A stretch of 64,000 nucleotides of DNA from Isoetes taiwanensis (Eukaryota > Streptophyta > Lycopodiopsida > Isoetales > Isoetaceae), in contig JAJEKV010000010.1 of assembly GCA_021234155.1 (NCBI GenBank), forward strand, positions 21,352,833 through 21,416,832, in the 5' to 3' direction. The position numbers were made by a program, and so were the translations under genes. Below the pieces are notes generated by a model, which saw only the letters and a list, made by a program, of their open reading frames with translations, was not told where the DNA came from and made no database searches. Positions within the stretch are counted from its first letter, which is position 1. Each line of letters begins with the position of its first letter. Of this stretch, positions 1 to 11,139 are shown piece by piece.

Positions 1-1664
1 TCCTACAACTGACTTCATTGTACGTACATCCTTCACATGGCTGCAGCACTCAACGAAGGACATCCTATCCTTAGAAAGCACTCTTCTTGTACAAGACCTC
101 CTTTTTCAGGCACTAGTCTAACACCCAAATGGTCTCAGTGTCGTCTAGCCCGTGAGTCTTTCTCATCTGTCACATTCAGGTCAAAGATGCTTACATCAAC
201 AGGAGGCTCCCGATCCATGGTATCTGGCACTTCTTTTGTGCATAAGCGTCCCAGAATTCATTCCACTTGAGCCATACGGCCTCCTTACAGAAGACAATCT
301 TATATGAGTCTGTTGGACCTGACATGCTGGATATGCTATCAGAAGGATCTACTTCTCCTGTATAATTGTCTGCGATAGAGTTCGCTCCAGCAGCCTCAAC
401 ACCTCAAACTTTGGTCCGCCCTATTTGGTGGATAATGGGCAGCCATATTCCACCCATTGTTGACGAGCATGGTGTAGTTGCTCCATGTATGGACTACAAT
501 AACAGAAATTGGATCAGTATAAAGTTGCACTAATCTCAGCCATATCTGCAGGTGAAGTATTGGCATCCAAGAGTCGACACCTCCTATATGCATAGTGATT
601 GTAGAACATTGTTTGGCCTGTTTGTTCTGCCTGCCTGATAAGGGCCTTTTGTGCCTCAACTGAATGCTGCCCGTCGATGATGACGAATTTAATATCATCT
701 TTTCCTAATAACTCATCGGCGTTCAACCACATAGCAGGCTTGTTCGTGATCGAATCCCAAGGTAACACATCTGCTAGCATAGGCATTTGACCTGGATTAC
801 TAATCATGCTTTGAACAATCTCCATGGCATGTGCTGGATCATATCTTCTGCTAACATAAATGGAGCTTGGTGAACGGATAAGGCGCTTCACACGGAGCTA
901 AAAATTGTCTTAAGACCACATGGATAATGGTCAGAGTACTTATTTAGCTTGTTCATGGCCTCTAGTTGCGCCACCCTGTCCTGTTCATTCTCAAACTTGG
1001 AAGCCTCTATGCCTTCGACAACCGCAGGTTGAACATCCTTCCCCAGATCAGGACCCTCCTAGAAGCTTTCAAGTCAGCTAATTCTCTAGCCTGCTGCAAG
1101 TAGTGACTTGGTGTCGGTTTATTGAACATGCCTCTATGCACAGCTGTAACCCCCTGGCAAATAGATATTGGTATAAATTGCTACATTATAGTGGGTCAGC
1201 TATACTTAAAACATGTCTCACCGTTCACATCTGTCTTCACGAAAGTATCTTTGTATGCAATAGCTCTACAATAAACCTGATCAGATGTTTCTTCTGCTTA
1301 TGTGTCATCTCCAGTTGGTGTCGTCCTCTTCCTCACAAGAGATTAGGATCCCTTGTTTGGTCATCTTATTTGCTTCCTTTTTCCTCGAGAAGAGTGTTAA
1401 GTCGAGCTTGCCATTTGTCTTGGCGAGGTCAACGAACCACTCAACACCCTCATCCATTTCCTCTTTGGGGCATGCAAGGTCAGTGATTGCTATAAGAATA
1501 GGCCCTTCATCGTCTAAGGTGAGATCATATGATATTACATCTGGGTCGTCTACCCTTGGCTTCTTTCCAGAAATAGACCCCAAATTATTAGGGGTTTTCT
1601 TCCTCTTTGGCGCTGCAAAAGAAGATGAACATAATTTAGAATACTTTTCTGAACATGAGAACAC
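1..1664 (-). pseudogene. Decayed gene with ParB/DGQHR-like domain
   Basis: On the minus strand the clearest piece (891 down to 514) reads with no stop and contains FVIIDGQHSVEAQKAL. This resembles the DGxxR..A signature of the ParB/Srx nuclease-like fold and the DGQHR family, with S in place of R. Upstream in another frame are a linker (GIEASKFENEQDRVAQLEAM) and an acidic N-terminal block (1664-1305, beginning MFSCSEKYSK). A 2-bp repeat (tg) near 889 breaks the frame. After 514 the reading continues through TGA and TAG stops (ARQQWVEYGCPLSTK, then GGPKFEVLRLLE) and runs off the left edge of the window. The frame breaks and stops show it is not functional as it stands. The family assignment rests on one motif and is tentative; a transposon-borne gene is the likeliest context. 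Confidence 0.45.
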
Positions 1665-1962
1665 GCTTGACGTGAATGTAAAGCTAAATTAGTATAATTC
1701 ATGCTTGGCGTGTTTCTAGCTCCTATTATAGACCATGCTTGGCGTGAATTTATAGCTAAATCAGTATAATTCACGCTTGGCGTGTTTCTAGCTCCTATTA
1801 TAGACTACACTTGGCGTGAATTTAAAGCTAATTAGTATATTTCACGCTTGGCGTGTTTCTAGCTCTTATTATAGACCCTTTATCCATCTATATTTTACGT
1901 TACGTATCCTTATTGAAGACTGCTATCTCTAATTGTCAAACCCCCAATTCACGCTGGGCGTG
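1662..1962. repeat. Cluster of 13-bp palindromes CACGCTTGGCGTG (left)
   Basis: Seven copies or near copies lie at 1662, 1700, 1734, 1772, 1806, 1843 and 1950. Arms CACGC and GCGTG flank a TTG centre. Spacing alternates about 34 and 38 bp, so the first six form roughly a 72-bp tandem unit containing two palindromes. The cluster sits just upstream of the minus-strand ParB-like relic. Confidence 0.85.
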
Positions 1963-3428
1963 TACCCCTCTGTTTAAAACTACTAAGAACTTATTCTAAA
2001 AAATAGAGCAAAAATATATTCTAAAAACAAAGAATCAGAGCATTAACTGAAGGTAATATACCGTGTATGTTGAAGGAAAGAACTCAAATTCATGCAAAGC
2101 ATAATACTCTCTACACAGTCTGTATTTTGTGGCGAAAAGGCAGATTAAATACCTTAAAATGGGGTCTAATCATCGTCCTTTGAAACTTGAGAACAACCGG
2201 GTTTTGAGTTTCCTCGGCCACCTCCCTCGGCCCCGTCCGCCTCGACCACCTCTCGTTTTAGAAGACATTTCCGAATCGCCTGATAACAAAGTCGGAAGGT
2301 CACCTGGATAAGCGCTTGAGCTTCTCAAAGAAAAAGAGCTGCCAAGAAATAGCTTTCTATCTGCACGAAAAATTTGAATTCCAAGAGAACCCAATATGCG
2401 GTTTCGAAATATTCTTGACACATAAAATAATAATGACGAAGATTCACTTTCAAAAAAAAAAAGAACCTGTCCGCCGACTTCTTTTATTGAGTTTTTAAAA
2501 ACCAATCTACCGAGTTCTTTCATTGATTACTTTTATTCAGCCTAAACGTAATCTTTCTTCTAATTCGAATTTCTCCCAACCGCCTGTGTTTCCCCAGCAC
2601 TTGTGATTTCGAGAACTCAATTCGGCTTTCTAAAAAATGGCTACAGAAGTCTGGTACGCATCTCATTCCTATAACTTGTACAATTTTCCAATAGTAGCCT
2701 CTGAATAGGCAATTCTCTGCAGTGTCGAAGATGAATGTTTCATGTTAACTACAAATCAGAAAAGGGTAAAAGCATGAAAGGGTGTCTAGAAATGTATCCA
2801 TTTTTGTACATGTGGCTATATTACACAAATCACCCAAAGTACACAAAAAGTACATGCATAGTTCGAAAGTACCTCCAAATTAGCTAAAATGTATCTACAA
2901 AGTACATACAATAAAAAACTGTATGTTCGTACAAATAAAAAATAACCAAAATGCGCGAAGAGTATCCATATTCGTACTCCAATTCAGTACAATGTACGTA
3001 CACCCTTTCATGCTTTTACCCAAAAGGAAAGTAGGATTATGCAAGATCGACTCCATCGATCCGACTGCAAATTGTCATGGAATTCTGCTTGGAGATAAGT
3101 ATGTCCGAGTTACAGTGCTATGGATGAAGCTTTACCTCGCAGACACCCAGTTGGAGATACAGTTGGTGAAAGTGTTGGAACTTTTATTGCATGGCCAAGA
3201 AACCGATTAAAAGAGGTATGTAACATGTAATATATTGGAGGAAGATAGAAGTAGATAAAATTTGTTGTATTGATTGACAAAATTTTACAATTATAATCTG
3301 GATAAACCAGGTAGACATACGAAACCCCTGTTTCAAGCCCGGTCTACTTAGCCCAGACATACAAAATCCCATATTGTTTCAAGCCCGGTCTACTGAGTGG
3401 CCTCGCTGTCGATGCTCCCATTTCAATT
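1963..3428. other. Mostly gene-free stretch between palindrome clusters
   Basis: No convincing gene. It holds a MITE (2764-3021). Around 2200-2290 the minus strand reads an Arg-Gly-rich stretch (RGGRGGRGRGRW) that could be the start of a lost exon, but nothing around it supports this. Confidence 0.5.
2764..3021. mobile_element. Short MITE with 22-bp perfect terminal inverted repeats
   Basis: The first 22 bp (2764-2785, beginning GGGTAAAAGCATG) are the exact reverse complement of 3000-3021 (ending CATGCTTTTACCC). Both sides carry AAAA, a possible 4-bp target duplication but low in information. The 258-bp inside is AT-rich, non-coding and rich in GTAC words. The superfamily is not identified. 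Confidence 0.8.
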
Positions 3429-3767
3429 CTAGGGTGTAGTGAATTCTTTAGGTAACACCCAAGCAAAAACCCCAGGCTCCAGCTCCATCTCCCCCTCCTG
3501 CTCCACCTCCAGCTCCTGCTCCACTAGAGATATTGCATTGTGTGCCACCTGTGGTTGTGGTTCTAAGCGGGCATAGAGGCTGGCTACTAAGGAACGACGC
3601 TCCAGGTTTCGAATTTCAAGCTGGCGGTCGCGAGATTCGCTTTCGAGCAATGTATGAACAGCATTATCGAAGTGATCAGCCAATGCGGCCAGCCTCCTTG
3701 TTATGTCAAGGGCCTCAGAGCCCAGATTTAAAACGGCCCTGTGCTCTGCGTTCATCACTTGTTCCAA
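3429..3767 (-). CDS. Hypothetical 112-aa coiled-coil ORF
   Basis: Minus-strand ORF starting MEQVMNAEHRAVLNLGSEAL. The middle is charged and likely helical (SESRDRQLEIRNLERRSL), followed by a Glu-rich tail (LVEQELEVEQEGEMELEPG). No family is recognised. Codon-level quality is better than in its surroundings, and it lies between the two palindrome clusters on the same strand as the ParB-like relic, so it may be an exon of the same element. Just upstream (3943-3755) the minus strand has an imperfect repeat of LQAP/LKPLQA units. It could equally be a chance ORF. Confidence 0.3.
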   Translation of the reverse strand: MEQVMNAEHRAVLNLGSEALDITRRLAALADHFDNAVHTLLESESRDRQLEIRNLERRSLVASLYARLEPQPQVAHNAISLVEQELEVEQEGEMELEPGVFAWVLPKEFTTP

Positions 3768-3980
3768 GTATTGAAGTGGATGTGAGATTTATGCAACTGG
3801 AGCTGAGCTTGAAGGGGCTTCAGCCGGACTGGAGCTTGGAGGGGCTTCAAAAGGACTGGAGCTTGGAGGCGCAACTGGAGCGGAGCTGTGAGTTTGCAAC
3901 GCCACCATATGGACATACCCCACAATTGCATCTTGTTCACCAACTGTATGATTTGTGTAGCTTAAGATCTAACAATAGGA

Positions 3981-4270
3981 CACGCCTGGCGTGTTATTTA
4001 TTTGTATAATATATATATATGTAATGATAGATTAAAAAAAGGGGACATGCTCGTCCTGTTAAAACTAAGAGTTGAAACAAACTATGTACACGCTTGGCGT
4101 GCATTAGGAGGGATAAAAAATTTTACATGCTCGGCGTGTTAACTAATAATAGATTCAGGAAAAAAGTATGCACGCTTGGCGTGCATTGAGCAAGGGGAAA
4201 AAACACCTGTACACCTTTGATAAGTAAGTAAATAGATAAAGGTCAGGCGATTAAAAACACGCTTAGCTGA
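3981..4270. repeat. Cluster of 13-bp palindromes CACGCTTGGCGTG (right)
   Basis: Copies lie at 3981 (centre CTG), 4089 and 4171 (both perfect CACGCTTGGCGTG), 4136 (CATGCTCGGCGTG), and weaker ones at 4046 and 4258. This is the same motif as at 1662-1962, about 2 kb away, which suggests subterminal binding sites of one mobile element. Confidence 0.75.
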
Positions 4271-5556
4271 ATAAAAATGCGTGTTTTAAATTTTTTCTTT
4301 AAGAGTTTTCTAAGAACTGATGTAAGGTTAACTGATATGTAAAATCTAATCCTTCTTTGTAAAACGTAATACAGAACTGGATATTATAAGGTTAACTGTT
4401 CATAATAGGAACTTGCATGCTACAGCATGTTTCATTCAAGAAGAAAAACTCAACAGTTTACTCGAAACAAAAAAAAAGGGGGCAGATGAAGTTTATAAAA
4501 CGCTATGCTTGCTTTCATAAACATCATCTGCTTCCTCTGCCTCGAGCAAGATCGTTGAGCTTCTCTTCTTGAATTAAACCTGCTATAGACATGCATCTTA
4601 AAATTAAATCAAAACTAACCTTGAATTCTGAGGCCTCTGTTGAACGCGTATAGTTTCGATGTCCCTTGTAGCCTCTACTATAGATGTTTTTTTTGCCTGT
4701 GGAGAAAAAAAGAGCAGAGTGTTCAAGTAAGTTTAGGAGGCTCGCATGCAGTCAGAGAAGGTTAGAAATTGCCGAAACCAATCATGCAAAACCTAGAAGG
4801 TACTCTAACCGATTGAACTACAATCCCATTAAAAACAGTTTAGTTATTTAGTTATTATGTCAATCAAAAACTTATGTGTCAAATCTATTCTTTACAATCT
4901 AAAAATTGCTGAAAAGAAACCTGCTCACCAAGATTTAAGCTCGCCAAGAGGTCAGAAATGCAAATCCAAGCATGTTAGGAGGGCAGAACAAAACAAAGCG
5001 GAAGTGCAACCGTCAAATCGTATGAAGAAAGGAAGAATAGAGAATTTTGAGAGCGTGAATTAGATTTATATAGGCACAATTAGAAATTTAGGTCTCACTA
5101 ATTAGCGTGAATATTTGATTGCCTGAAATAATATGCCAGACGTATGGTCTTCCCGCCAGGTATAGCATCTAGGATATATATGGAGAATATTGCATTTAAT
5201 GCAATAAATTCTCACGGCTACCTTTTGGAAAATCAGAATTTAGATATTTTATATGTCTTTTCCTATTCTCATGGCTAAATTGTCGATAATTAAAAATTTG
5301 GATATATTTTAGAGCTCATTTCCTTGTTATTTAAGTTCGTTACATTATTGGAAGTGTATGTCAAGCTTTATTAAATTAGGACTATTGCCATGAAATTTCC
5401 TGTTTTAAATAACTTCGTTTATATTCATTATTATTATTAAATTAAACCTATTTCCAAGGAATTTCTTGCTTTTTAAATATTTTGATTTACCTCTATATAT
5501 TCCATAGATTTAAATAATTATTTCCTACTCATTGACTAAAAAGGGTGCAATTTGTC
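4271..5556. other. No gene seen
   Basis: AT-rich DNA without homology that I recognise. A 68-codon ORF at 4857-5063 (MSIKNLCVKS...) has no family features. There is a short poly-A run and no inverted repeats I could find. Confidence 0.5.
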
Positions 5557-8336
5557 TAGGTCAATGGTACCTCTCCAACTGAAGATGGTGTGCAAAATAT
5601 TGATAAGGGCAATTTTAATGAAGAAGCACCTCCTACCAAGAATGTTGAAGAAAAACAATTAGTCCTCTACAGTAGGGATGCAATGGAGGAACAAGAAGGT
5701 GAGAATCATGCACAAGTGCAACAAGGAAATAGTAGGCCAATGAGTCATTGTACTAGCAGATCTTGATCAAGCTGTTAATGATGAAAGGCTAGGGGAAGAC
5801 AATCTTGGCATTGCAATTTCTATGTTGCAAGACAACTAGAAAGGTAAGGGTTTGGGTGACAAGGAATGTTTTGTTTGTGTCAAGCAATTGGAGGTTCTTT
5901 GCATCATGGCATGGCCTATAAGTAGTGTTCAATTTGTGGAGGATTACTTTTTTCCAGAGTCTGAGGTTGTTGGGGATAATGATTGACCCATTAGCAGTGG
6001 GAACCCTAAACTTAAGCAAAAGGGGAGAAGTATCAGTTGCCAGACATTATCCTAGCAAGAGAGCCAAGTTGATTAGTGACACTAAACGTGAGACAATGGT
6101 GAAGGTTAGGGGCTTAGATTGTTATTGGAGTGGTTGTATGCAATTCTTTACAATAGAACAATTGGTGGAAGCAAGGCCCACTTTTCAAGAGTATAATGTT
6201 GATGAGAGGAGGATCTACATGTACACAATCTTCGAGCATGCACTTCAGAATGAAAGAAATCCGAACAGAAAAAGATATCCTTTGCTAGACAAATGGATAT
6301 GTCAAAAAGCGTGGCAGAATATCCATGCAATTCCAACTTCTTCATGGCATAATTGGCAAAAAAAAACAAGCAGATTGCTTTGCATGGAAATAATGGTTTG
6401 TTGAGACCAACTGCTAGGATCTTGGCTGCTAGGGAGATATTTGAAAAATATATTGATTTCAATGCAGAGTGTATGCCACACAAAAGCAGAAGGGATGAAC
6501 AGGGAAGAGCAGTTGTTGAGAAAATGTTACCATCACATTGTACTCAAAAGAGTATTTTGGAGGAAGTGAATTCCTTACTTCGAGAATTGGAAATTCTTCC
6601 AATATCCCAACCTAGGTTTAGTAGGCTATGGAAGAAGCATTTCAATCATGTCACCATAGCAACTTCAAACAATTTTGCAAAGCGCAATTTGTGTGCTAAG
6701 TTGAAGGAGACTCTTGATAAGACTATGCAACCGAGTCAAAGGGCTAGGATAAGGGAGCATATGAAGGACCATATGACTGATCAACTATCATGTAGATCAT
6801 GTTATTGGATGTGGAGGACCTTATTTGCATTGGAACCTAATAAGTATTATACATAACAAGATGGACCAGCAAAAGACTTGTCTTCCACAATTCAAGTATA
6901 TACCAAAGTCATGTGGAAAATCATACCCTTCGCAGATCTCAATGACTGGAGCAATCTTACATGGCAAACTCAAACCTACTATGGGCATTTTGGTTTGGAG
7001 TTGTGGAGTGATGGTCCAGATTTTCATATTGGGAGTATCATGAGGTGTTTGAGAAACAAGAAATGGTCACCTCCAGGCACTACATAGTGCATTGTTAGAT
7101 GGAAACCCTAACAATATTAAAATGTTTAGCAAGGCAAGGTTTAGCAAGCATGGGTCTAGTGAACATGTTGGAGCTTCAACTTCACGTGCTAGAGCTCAAG
7201 ATCTACCTAGAACGTTCCTCTTGCAACTTGATAATTGTGCAGGCCAAAATAAGAACAGGTGGATGTTTTCTTTCCTATCCTACAGCTGTGGAGATATTTG
7301 AAAAAGTTAATTTAGGGTTTTTGATGCCCGGGCATACCCATGAGGATGTGGACGCGTTATTTGGCAAATATAGTTGTATGCCGAAGCAGCAGGCAGTGAC
7401 CAACTTTCCTAGGCTAATGGAAATCTTGCATAAATGTGCTACTCCAAACCCTATAGGTTCTCTCATAGAAGAAGTGCATGATTGGAAGAGCTTTGTGGAT
7501 GGTCCTCTGCAGTTCACTTTTTGGGTGATAAATGGGATTCCAATCTTTCAATGAAAGATGAGACTTTCAGAGGAGGAGTGGAGAGGATGAGAATGGCAAG
7601 CCTATGATACCTCCAGGTCAGTCAACCTAAAATCTACTAAAGAAGTGAAGCTATTGTGAGTGACTAAGGAAGGAATCCAGGACTATATAAAGCATTGGCA
7701 AACCAACCCCGATGACACCAACCGTGCTTTGGTAGCTTAGTGGAAGAAGGTCATTAACCTGTTGGGGGAGATAGACACATCCTCAGATGAATTAAAAGAA
7801 GGGTGGTTGCCTAAAACTGGGTGGAAGACTTTAGCAGGTGCTGAGGATGTTGATGATACTGTTAGTAGCATTCATAAGCATTATGCTCCTCTTCCTTCTG
7901 ACAAACACTATGTTGGTCCTAAGAACAATAGGCCAAAGTTTCTAGGTATGGACGCTTATGGACCTTCCACTGACTTGGAGTGCCACCAATTTGTGGTAGT
8001 AAAGCCAACAGATTTAGCCACCTATCCAATTTGGTTGGGGTACACCATCTCTGATATTTGCAAAGAAAAAGGTAATATTAACTTCAACCATGTGCAGGTA
8101 GAATGGTGGTGTCCAGTGCATCAGTTGACCAATGTATTGGATAAAGAAAGGTACTTAGATTGTTGGACAAAGAGATGGAGAGAAATCCGAGTGATCCTGA
8201 TCTTTGGCTAGACTATGAAAGTGTATTATACTCATGGACTCCAAAAACTGTTCCAGGTAGAAATGTGAGAATTACAATACCTCAGGATGTCAGGAAGAAT
8301 GCTATGATATCATTGGGGGTGCTTGAAGAAAAGTGA
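5557..8336 (+). pseudogene. Decayed DUF7869-type transposon gene
   Basis: A single protein can be followed through several frames. It starts with an acidic N-terminus from 5557 (VNGTSPTEDGVQNIDKG). Next comes a middle region with GCMQFFTIEQLVEARPTF, ALHGNNGLLRPTAR and SQPRFSRLWKKHFNHVTI. At 6860 there is MDQQKTCLPQF. The core is QLDNCAGQNKNRWMFSFLSY, then FLMPGHTHEDVDALFGKYS about 20 residues later. These DNC..QNKN and GHTHED(V/I)D blocks are the hallmark of DUF7869 proteins found in eukaryotic repeats. The C-terminal part is at 7762-8211, and a final frame change runs to a stop at 8334-8336 (RITIPQDVRKNAMISLGVLEEK). There are at least four frame breaks, one between the two core blocks near 7270. 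No terminal repeats were located. It is likely a dead transposase-like gene. Confidence 0.7.
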
Positions 8337-8656
8337 ATAACTATGTAAATTTTCTTCATCACGTTTTTATAATATAGTGCTATATTGTGAAATATTGACT
8401 ATTTTGTAAATAATATGAGATTACGTTTTCATATTTTTGAGGTGGTTTGTGTGAATTTGAATATGCTACTAAAAACATACAATATAAAATTTGTCCCAAA
8501 ATTAAGACATAATCCCAATTTAATTGAATGATGGTTAAGCCAACTATTCATCCCCTTGTAGACATTGTCAAGGACTCTGCTAAGCATTCCTTAGTCGTGC
8601 GTGCGACAAAGAAGAAACCATTATTGCCCCACCTAGTTAGATGAGTCATGGACAAA

Positions 8657-8990
8657 CACTACTAGAGAATGGGCTGTTTGCGACGTCGGTTTGCGACGTA
8701 TTTGAAATGTCCACGTCGCAAAATTCGCGCGCGTTCTAATGTCGTCGCGCAAAATTCAAACGACGTCGCATGTGCGACGTCCCACGTCGCTATTGAAACG
8801 TTTGGTCAGACGTCGCAAAGGTATCCTATGTGGCAGCTGACATGGCAATGTGGCCGTTAAAAGGTAAGCGACGTGTCACGTCGCAGTTACATTGCATATT
8901 ATACGTGCCACGTCGCACTTGCGACGTGACGCATCGCAAGTGAAACGTCACATTTGCGACGTCTGATACGATTTAAAAAAAGAAAAAATC
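8657..8990. repeat. CACTA left subterminal repeats
   Basis: After the terminal repeat there are over ten copies of the words TTTGCGACGT, GACGTCGC and ACGTCGCAA in both orientations. In En/Spm elements such subterminal arrays bind the second transposon protein. The CpG density is far above that of the neighbouring DNA. Confidence 0.85.
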
Positions 8991-9062
8991 CCGAAACACT
9001 TTTTCCCCTAATTTGTGAAGGAGTTTTCGTGCACCTAGGAGATCATTCCATTAGATCGTGAG

Positions 9063-10254
9063 ATGGATCATAGTGCTCCTCATAGTCGTCCTGATCGTCG
9101 GGTGGAGCGTACCTTGAAGATTATAGAGGATGTTGTTCGCAGAAGAGAGCCAGAGAATGAGCATCCTCTTTTGGGGGTAAGCTTCTTTTAAATATTCACC
9201 TAAGTCAAATTAGTAATGATTTTGCTCATGATACTAGACGGATAAGATCATTTGTGATTGCACACGATGTGTCGGCCAAAAGAGGCGTTTCAGATCAATC
9301 GTTACTGATCATCTCATTAAGTGGGGAAGATATGAAGCTCCAACAACATCAGATGCTCGTGTTGGATATGAGGTGCTTATCTAAACTCTAGATTTTACAT
9401 ATGATTTTAGTTACTTTTATTGTTATTAAATTAAGAGATAAACTTATAGGTAGATGATGAGGTATCATCGAGAATAAGTGTGGATTTTGGCGTGATGTTA
9501 TCTATAGAGGCAAATAACATTGGAGCAACCAATTCCTTCATCAATGGTGGTTGTCGCAGTCATTCTTCTGCTAGAAGTCTTCCTCTACGTGATAGAACTA
9601 GAAGAGCCAAAGCATTAAATGATCTTCGTGTCATAGATTTATCATATGAAGATTTGGAATCGTTGGAGGAGGAAGATATTCCAAAAGAGCATCGTCGTTT
9701 AATTCGTCCTTCCAATAAAGAGCGCAAGACCTTTGGATTGTGGCCTGTAGAGCATCCCATTGTGTATGATAATGAGTTCAGTTATTGGGGAAGGAGATAT
9801 ATAATAATGCGCAGTCATAAGTGTCCAAATGCAGGATTGGGGCTTATCTCAGCCACACGAATAGAGGTCCATCCAGGCACAATTGTTCCGCTAATGCCAT
9901 ATGTAGGCCCTGAATATGATTGGGACACATGGCAAAAATTGTCGCAACATGCTTGGCGCATGAGGATTTACGGAAGCACAATCTGTTAGGGAAGATGCCG
10001 ATTACACTCATTTGAGATTCGTTGATGGTCGCCCATTGCACCATGGGAATATTGCAGGGTTTATCAATAGTTCAATTGATGATCATGTACTATGTAATTG
10101 TCAATTTGTAGAATGTCAAGGAGGGAAGGAAGAATTTTTTACAAGAGACGTTAAGAAAGGGTTCATCATGGTATATGCTATTCGAACAATAGAAGTTGGA
10201 GATGAGTTGTTTATCAACTATGAGTATGATAGGCCTCTTCCACCAATTGGATGA
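9063..10254 (+). pseudogene. Transposase-associated domain fused to a SET domain
   Basis: Three exons join in frame: 9063-9176 (MDHSAPHSRPDRRVERTLKI), 9238-9372 and 9450-10254, with GT donors and AG acceptors. Exon 2 reads IICDCTRCVGQKRRFRSITV, then DHLIKWGRY, the Cys pattern of the domain normally at the N-terminus of CACTA transposases. Exon 3 carries a SET domain: CPNAGLGLISATRI, GTIVPLMPYVGP, HHGNIAGFINSS, CNCQFVECQGG and VYAIRTIEVGDELFINYEY. SET proteins methylate lysines using S-adenosylmethionine. The usual NHSC is NSSI here, but the final NYEY tyrosine is kept. A single frame change near 9964 breaks the ORF, so this copy is probably inactive; a missed splice is possible. It was probably captured or fused inside the transposon. 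Confidence 0.75.
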
Positions 10255-10433
10255 AGTGCATAAATACATCCTTTTTGGACATAAGAATTGACATTATATC
10301 CATCACATATTATTCCTAGTATGTATGTCACTAATATATATTGATGATACATTAATATACATTAAAAATCTTGTAATGCTCTTCTTTTTCTTCTAATTTT
10401 GATTCCAAAATGTATGATGTCATCTCTTGTAGG

Positions 10434-11139
10434 ATATTAGACCTGACCCACGGGTTCTCAATCCCAAGCACAGGAAAGTTCTCGAGAGCGCAATGAGACA
10501 AGAACAAGAGTTACCTACAAATGCTCCCTCTCCTTTTGAGTTTTGTACTGAAGAGCCGATGGTTGACATGTTAGAGGCTCTTCATCCTCTTCGTGATATT
10601 GATTTGGATGATTTAGAATACAAGGAAGGTGTTGGTGATGAAGGGATTGCACGACACTCTTATGATAAGGAGCCCATTGTGGTGGAGGCGGAGACACATC
10701 TATTTCCAGGCTCTCGAACATCTAGGTTATCTGCTAGTTTATTAATTCTCAATCTACAAACGAAGTACAAATGGAGCAACACAAGTGTATCCGATCTATT
10801 AAGGTATGTATAGCTTTATGTTTATGGGCCTAGTATCAGCTTAGATTTATAATCTTACCAATGGAATTGTATAAATTATTAATGTCTGTCATGTCTATTT
10901 TTCATTTTCTTGATAGGTTGTTGCACGAGAAAATCCTTCCAGAAGGGAATAGTTTACCCAGTCATCGAGATGATGTGAAGAAGATTATTCAAGCAACAGG
11001 CCTTGGTTACAAGGGCATTCATGCATGTCCAAATGATTGCATGATCTTTTATCCTCCTGAAGAACATAGCAAAACTACGCATTGCATGGTATGCAATGCC
11101 TCTAGGTATACTGCACAAACTTATACTGCACCACAAAAG
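10434..11139 (+). pseudogene. Truncated CACTA transposase (TNPD-type), N-terminal part
   Basis: Exon 10434-10802 follows a CTTGTAG acceptor and ends at a GTATGT donor. It holds an acidic leader and then LFPGSRTSRLSASLLILNLQ and WSNTSVSDLLR. Exon 10917-11139 continues with EKILPEGNSLPSHRDDVKKI, GLGYKGIHACPNDCMIFY and THCMVCNASRY. These match the start of the Transposase_21 region of En/Spm TNPD proteins (PGS..SRL, LP..N.LP, KIHACPNDC, C..C..SRY). TNPD normally continues for several hundred residues including the DDE core, but none of that is found between 11140 and 12330. The transposase is therefore truncated and the element would depend on a partner. Confidence 0.85.

Noticed and set aside
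1285-1692. Plus-strand ORF of 135 codons over the ParB-like relic
   Set aside because: Opposite-strand shadow of the minus-strand acidic block, which has the better protein character.
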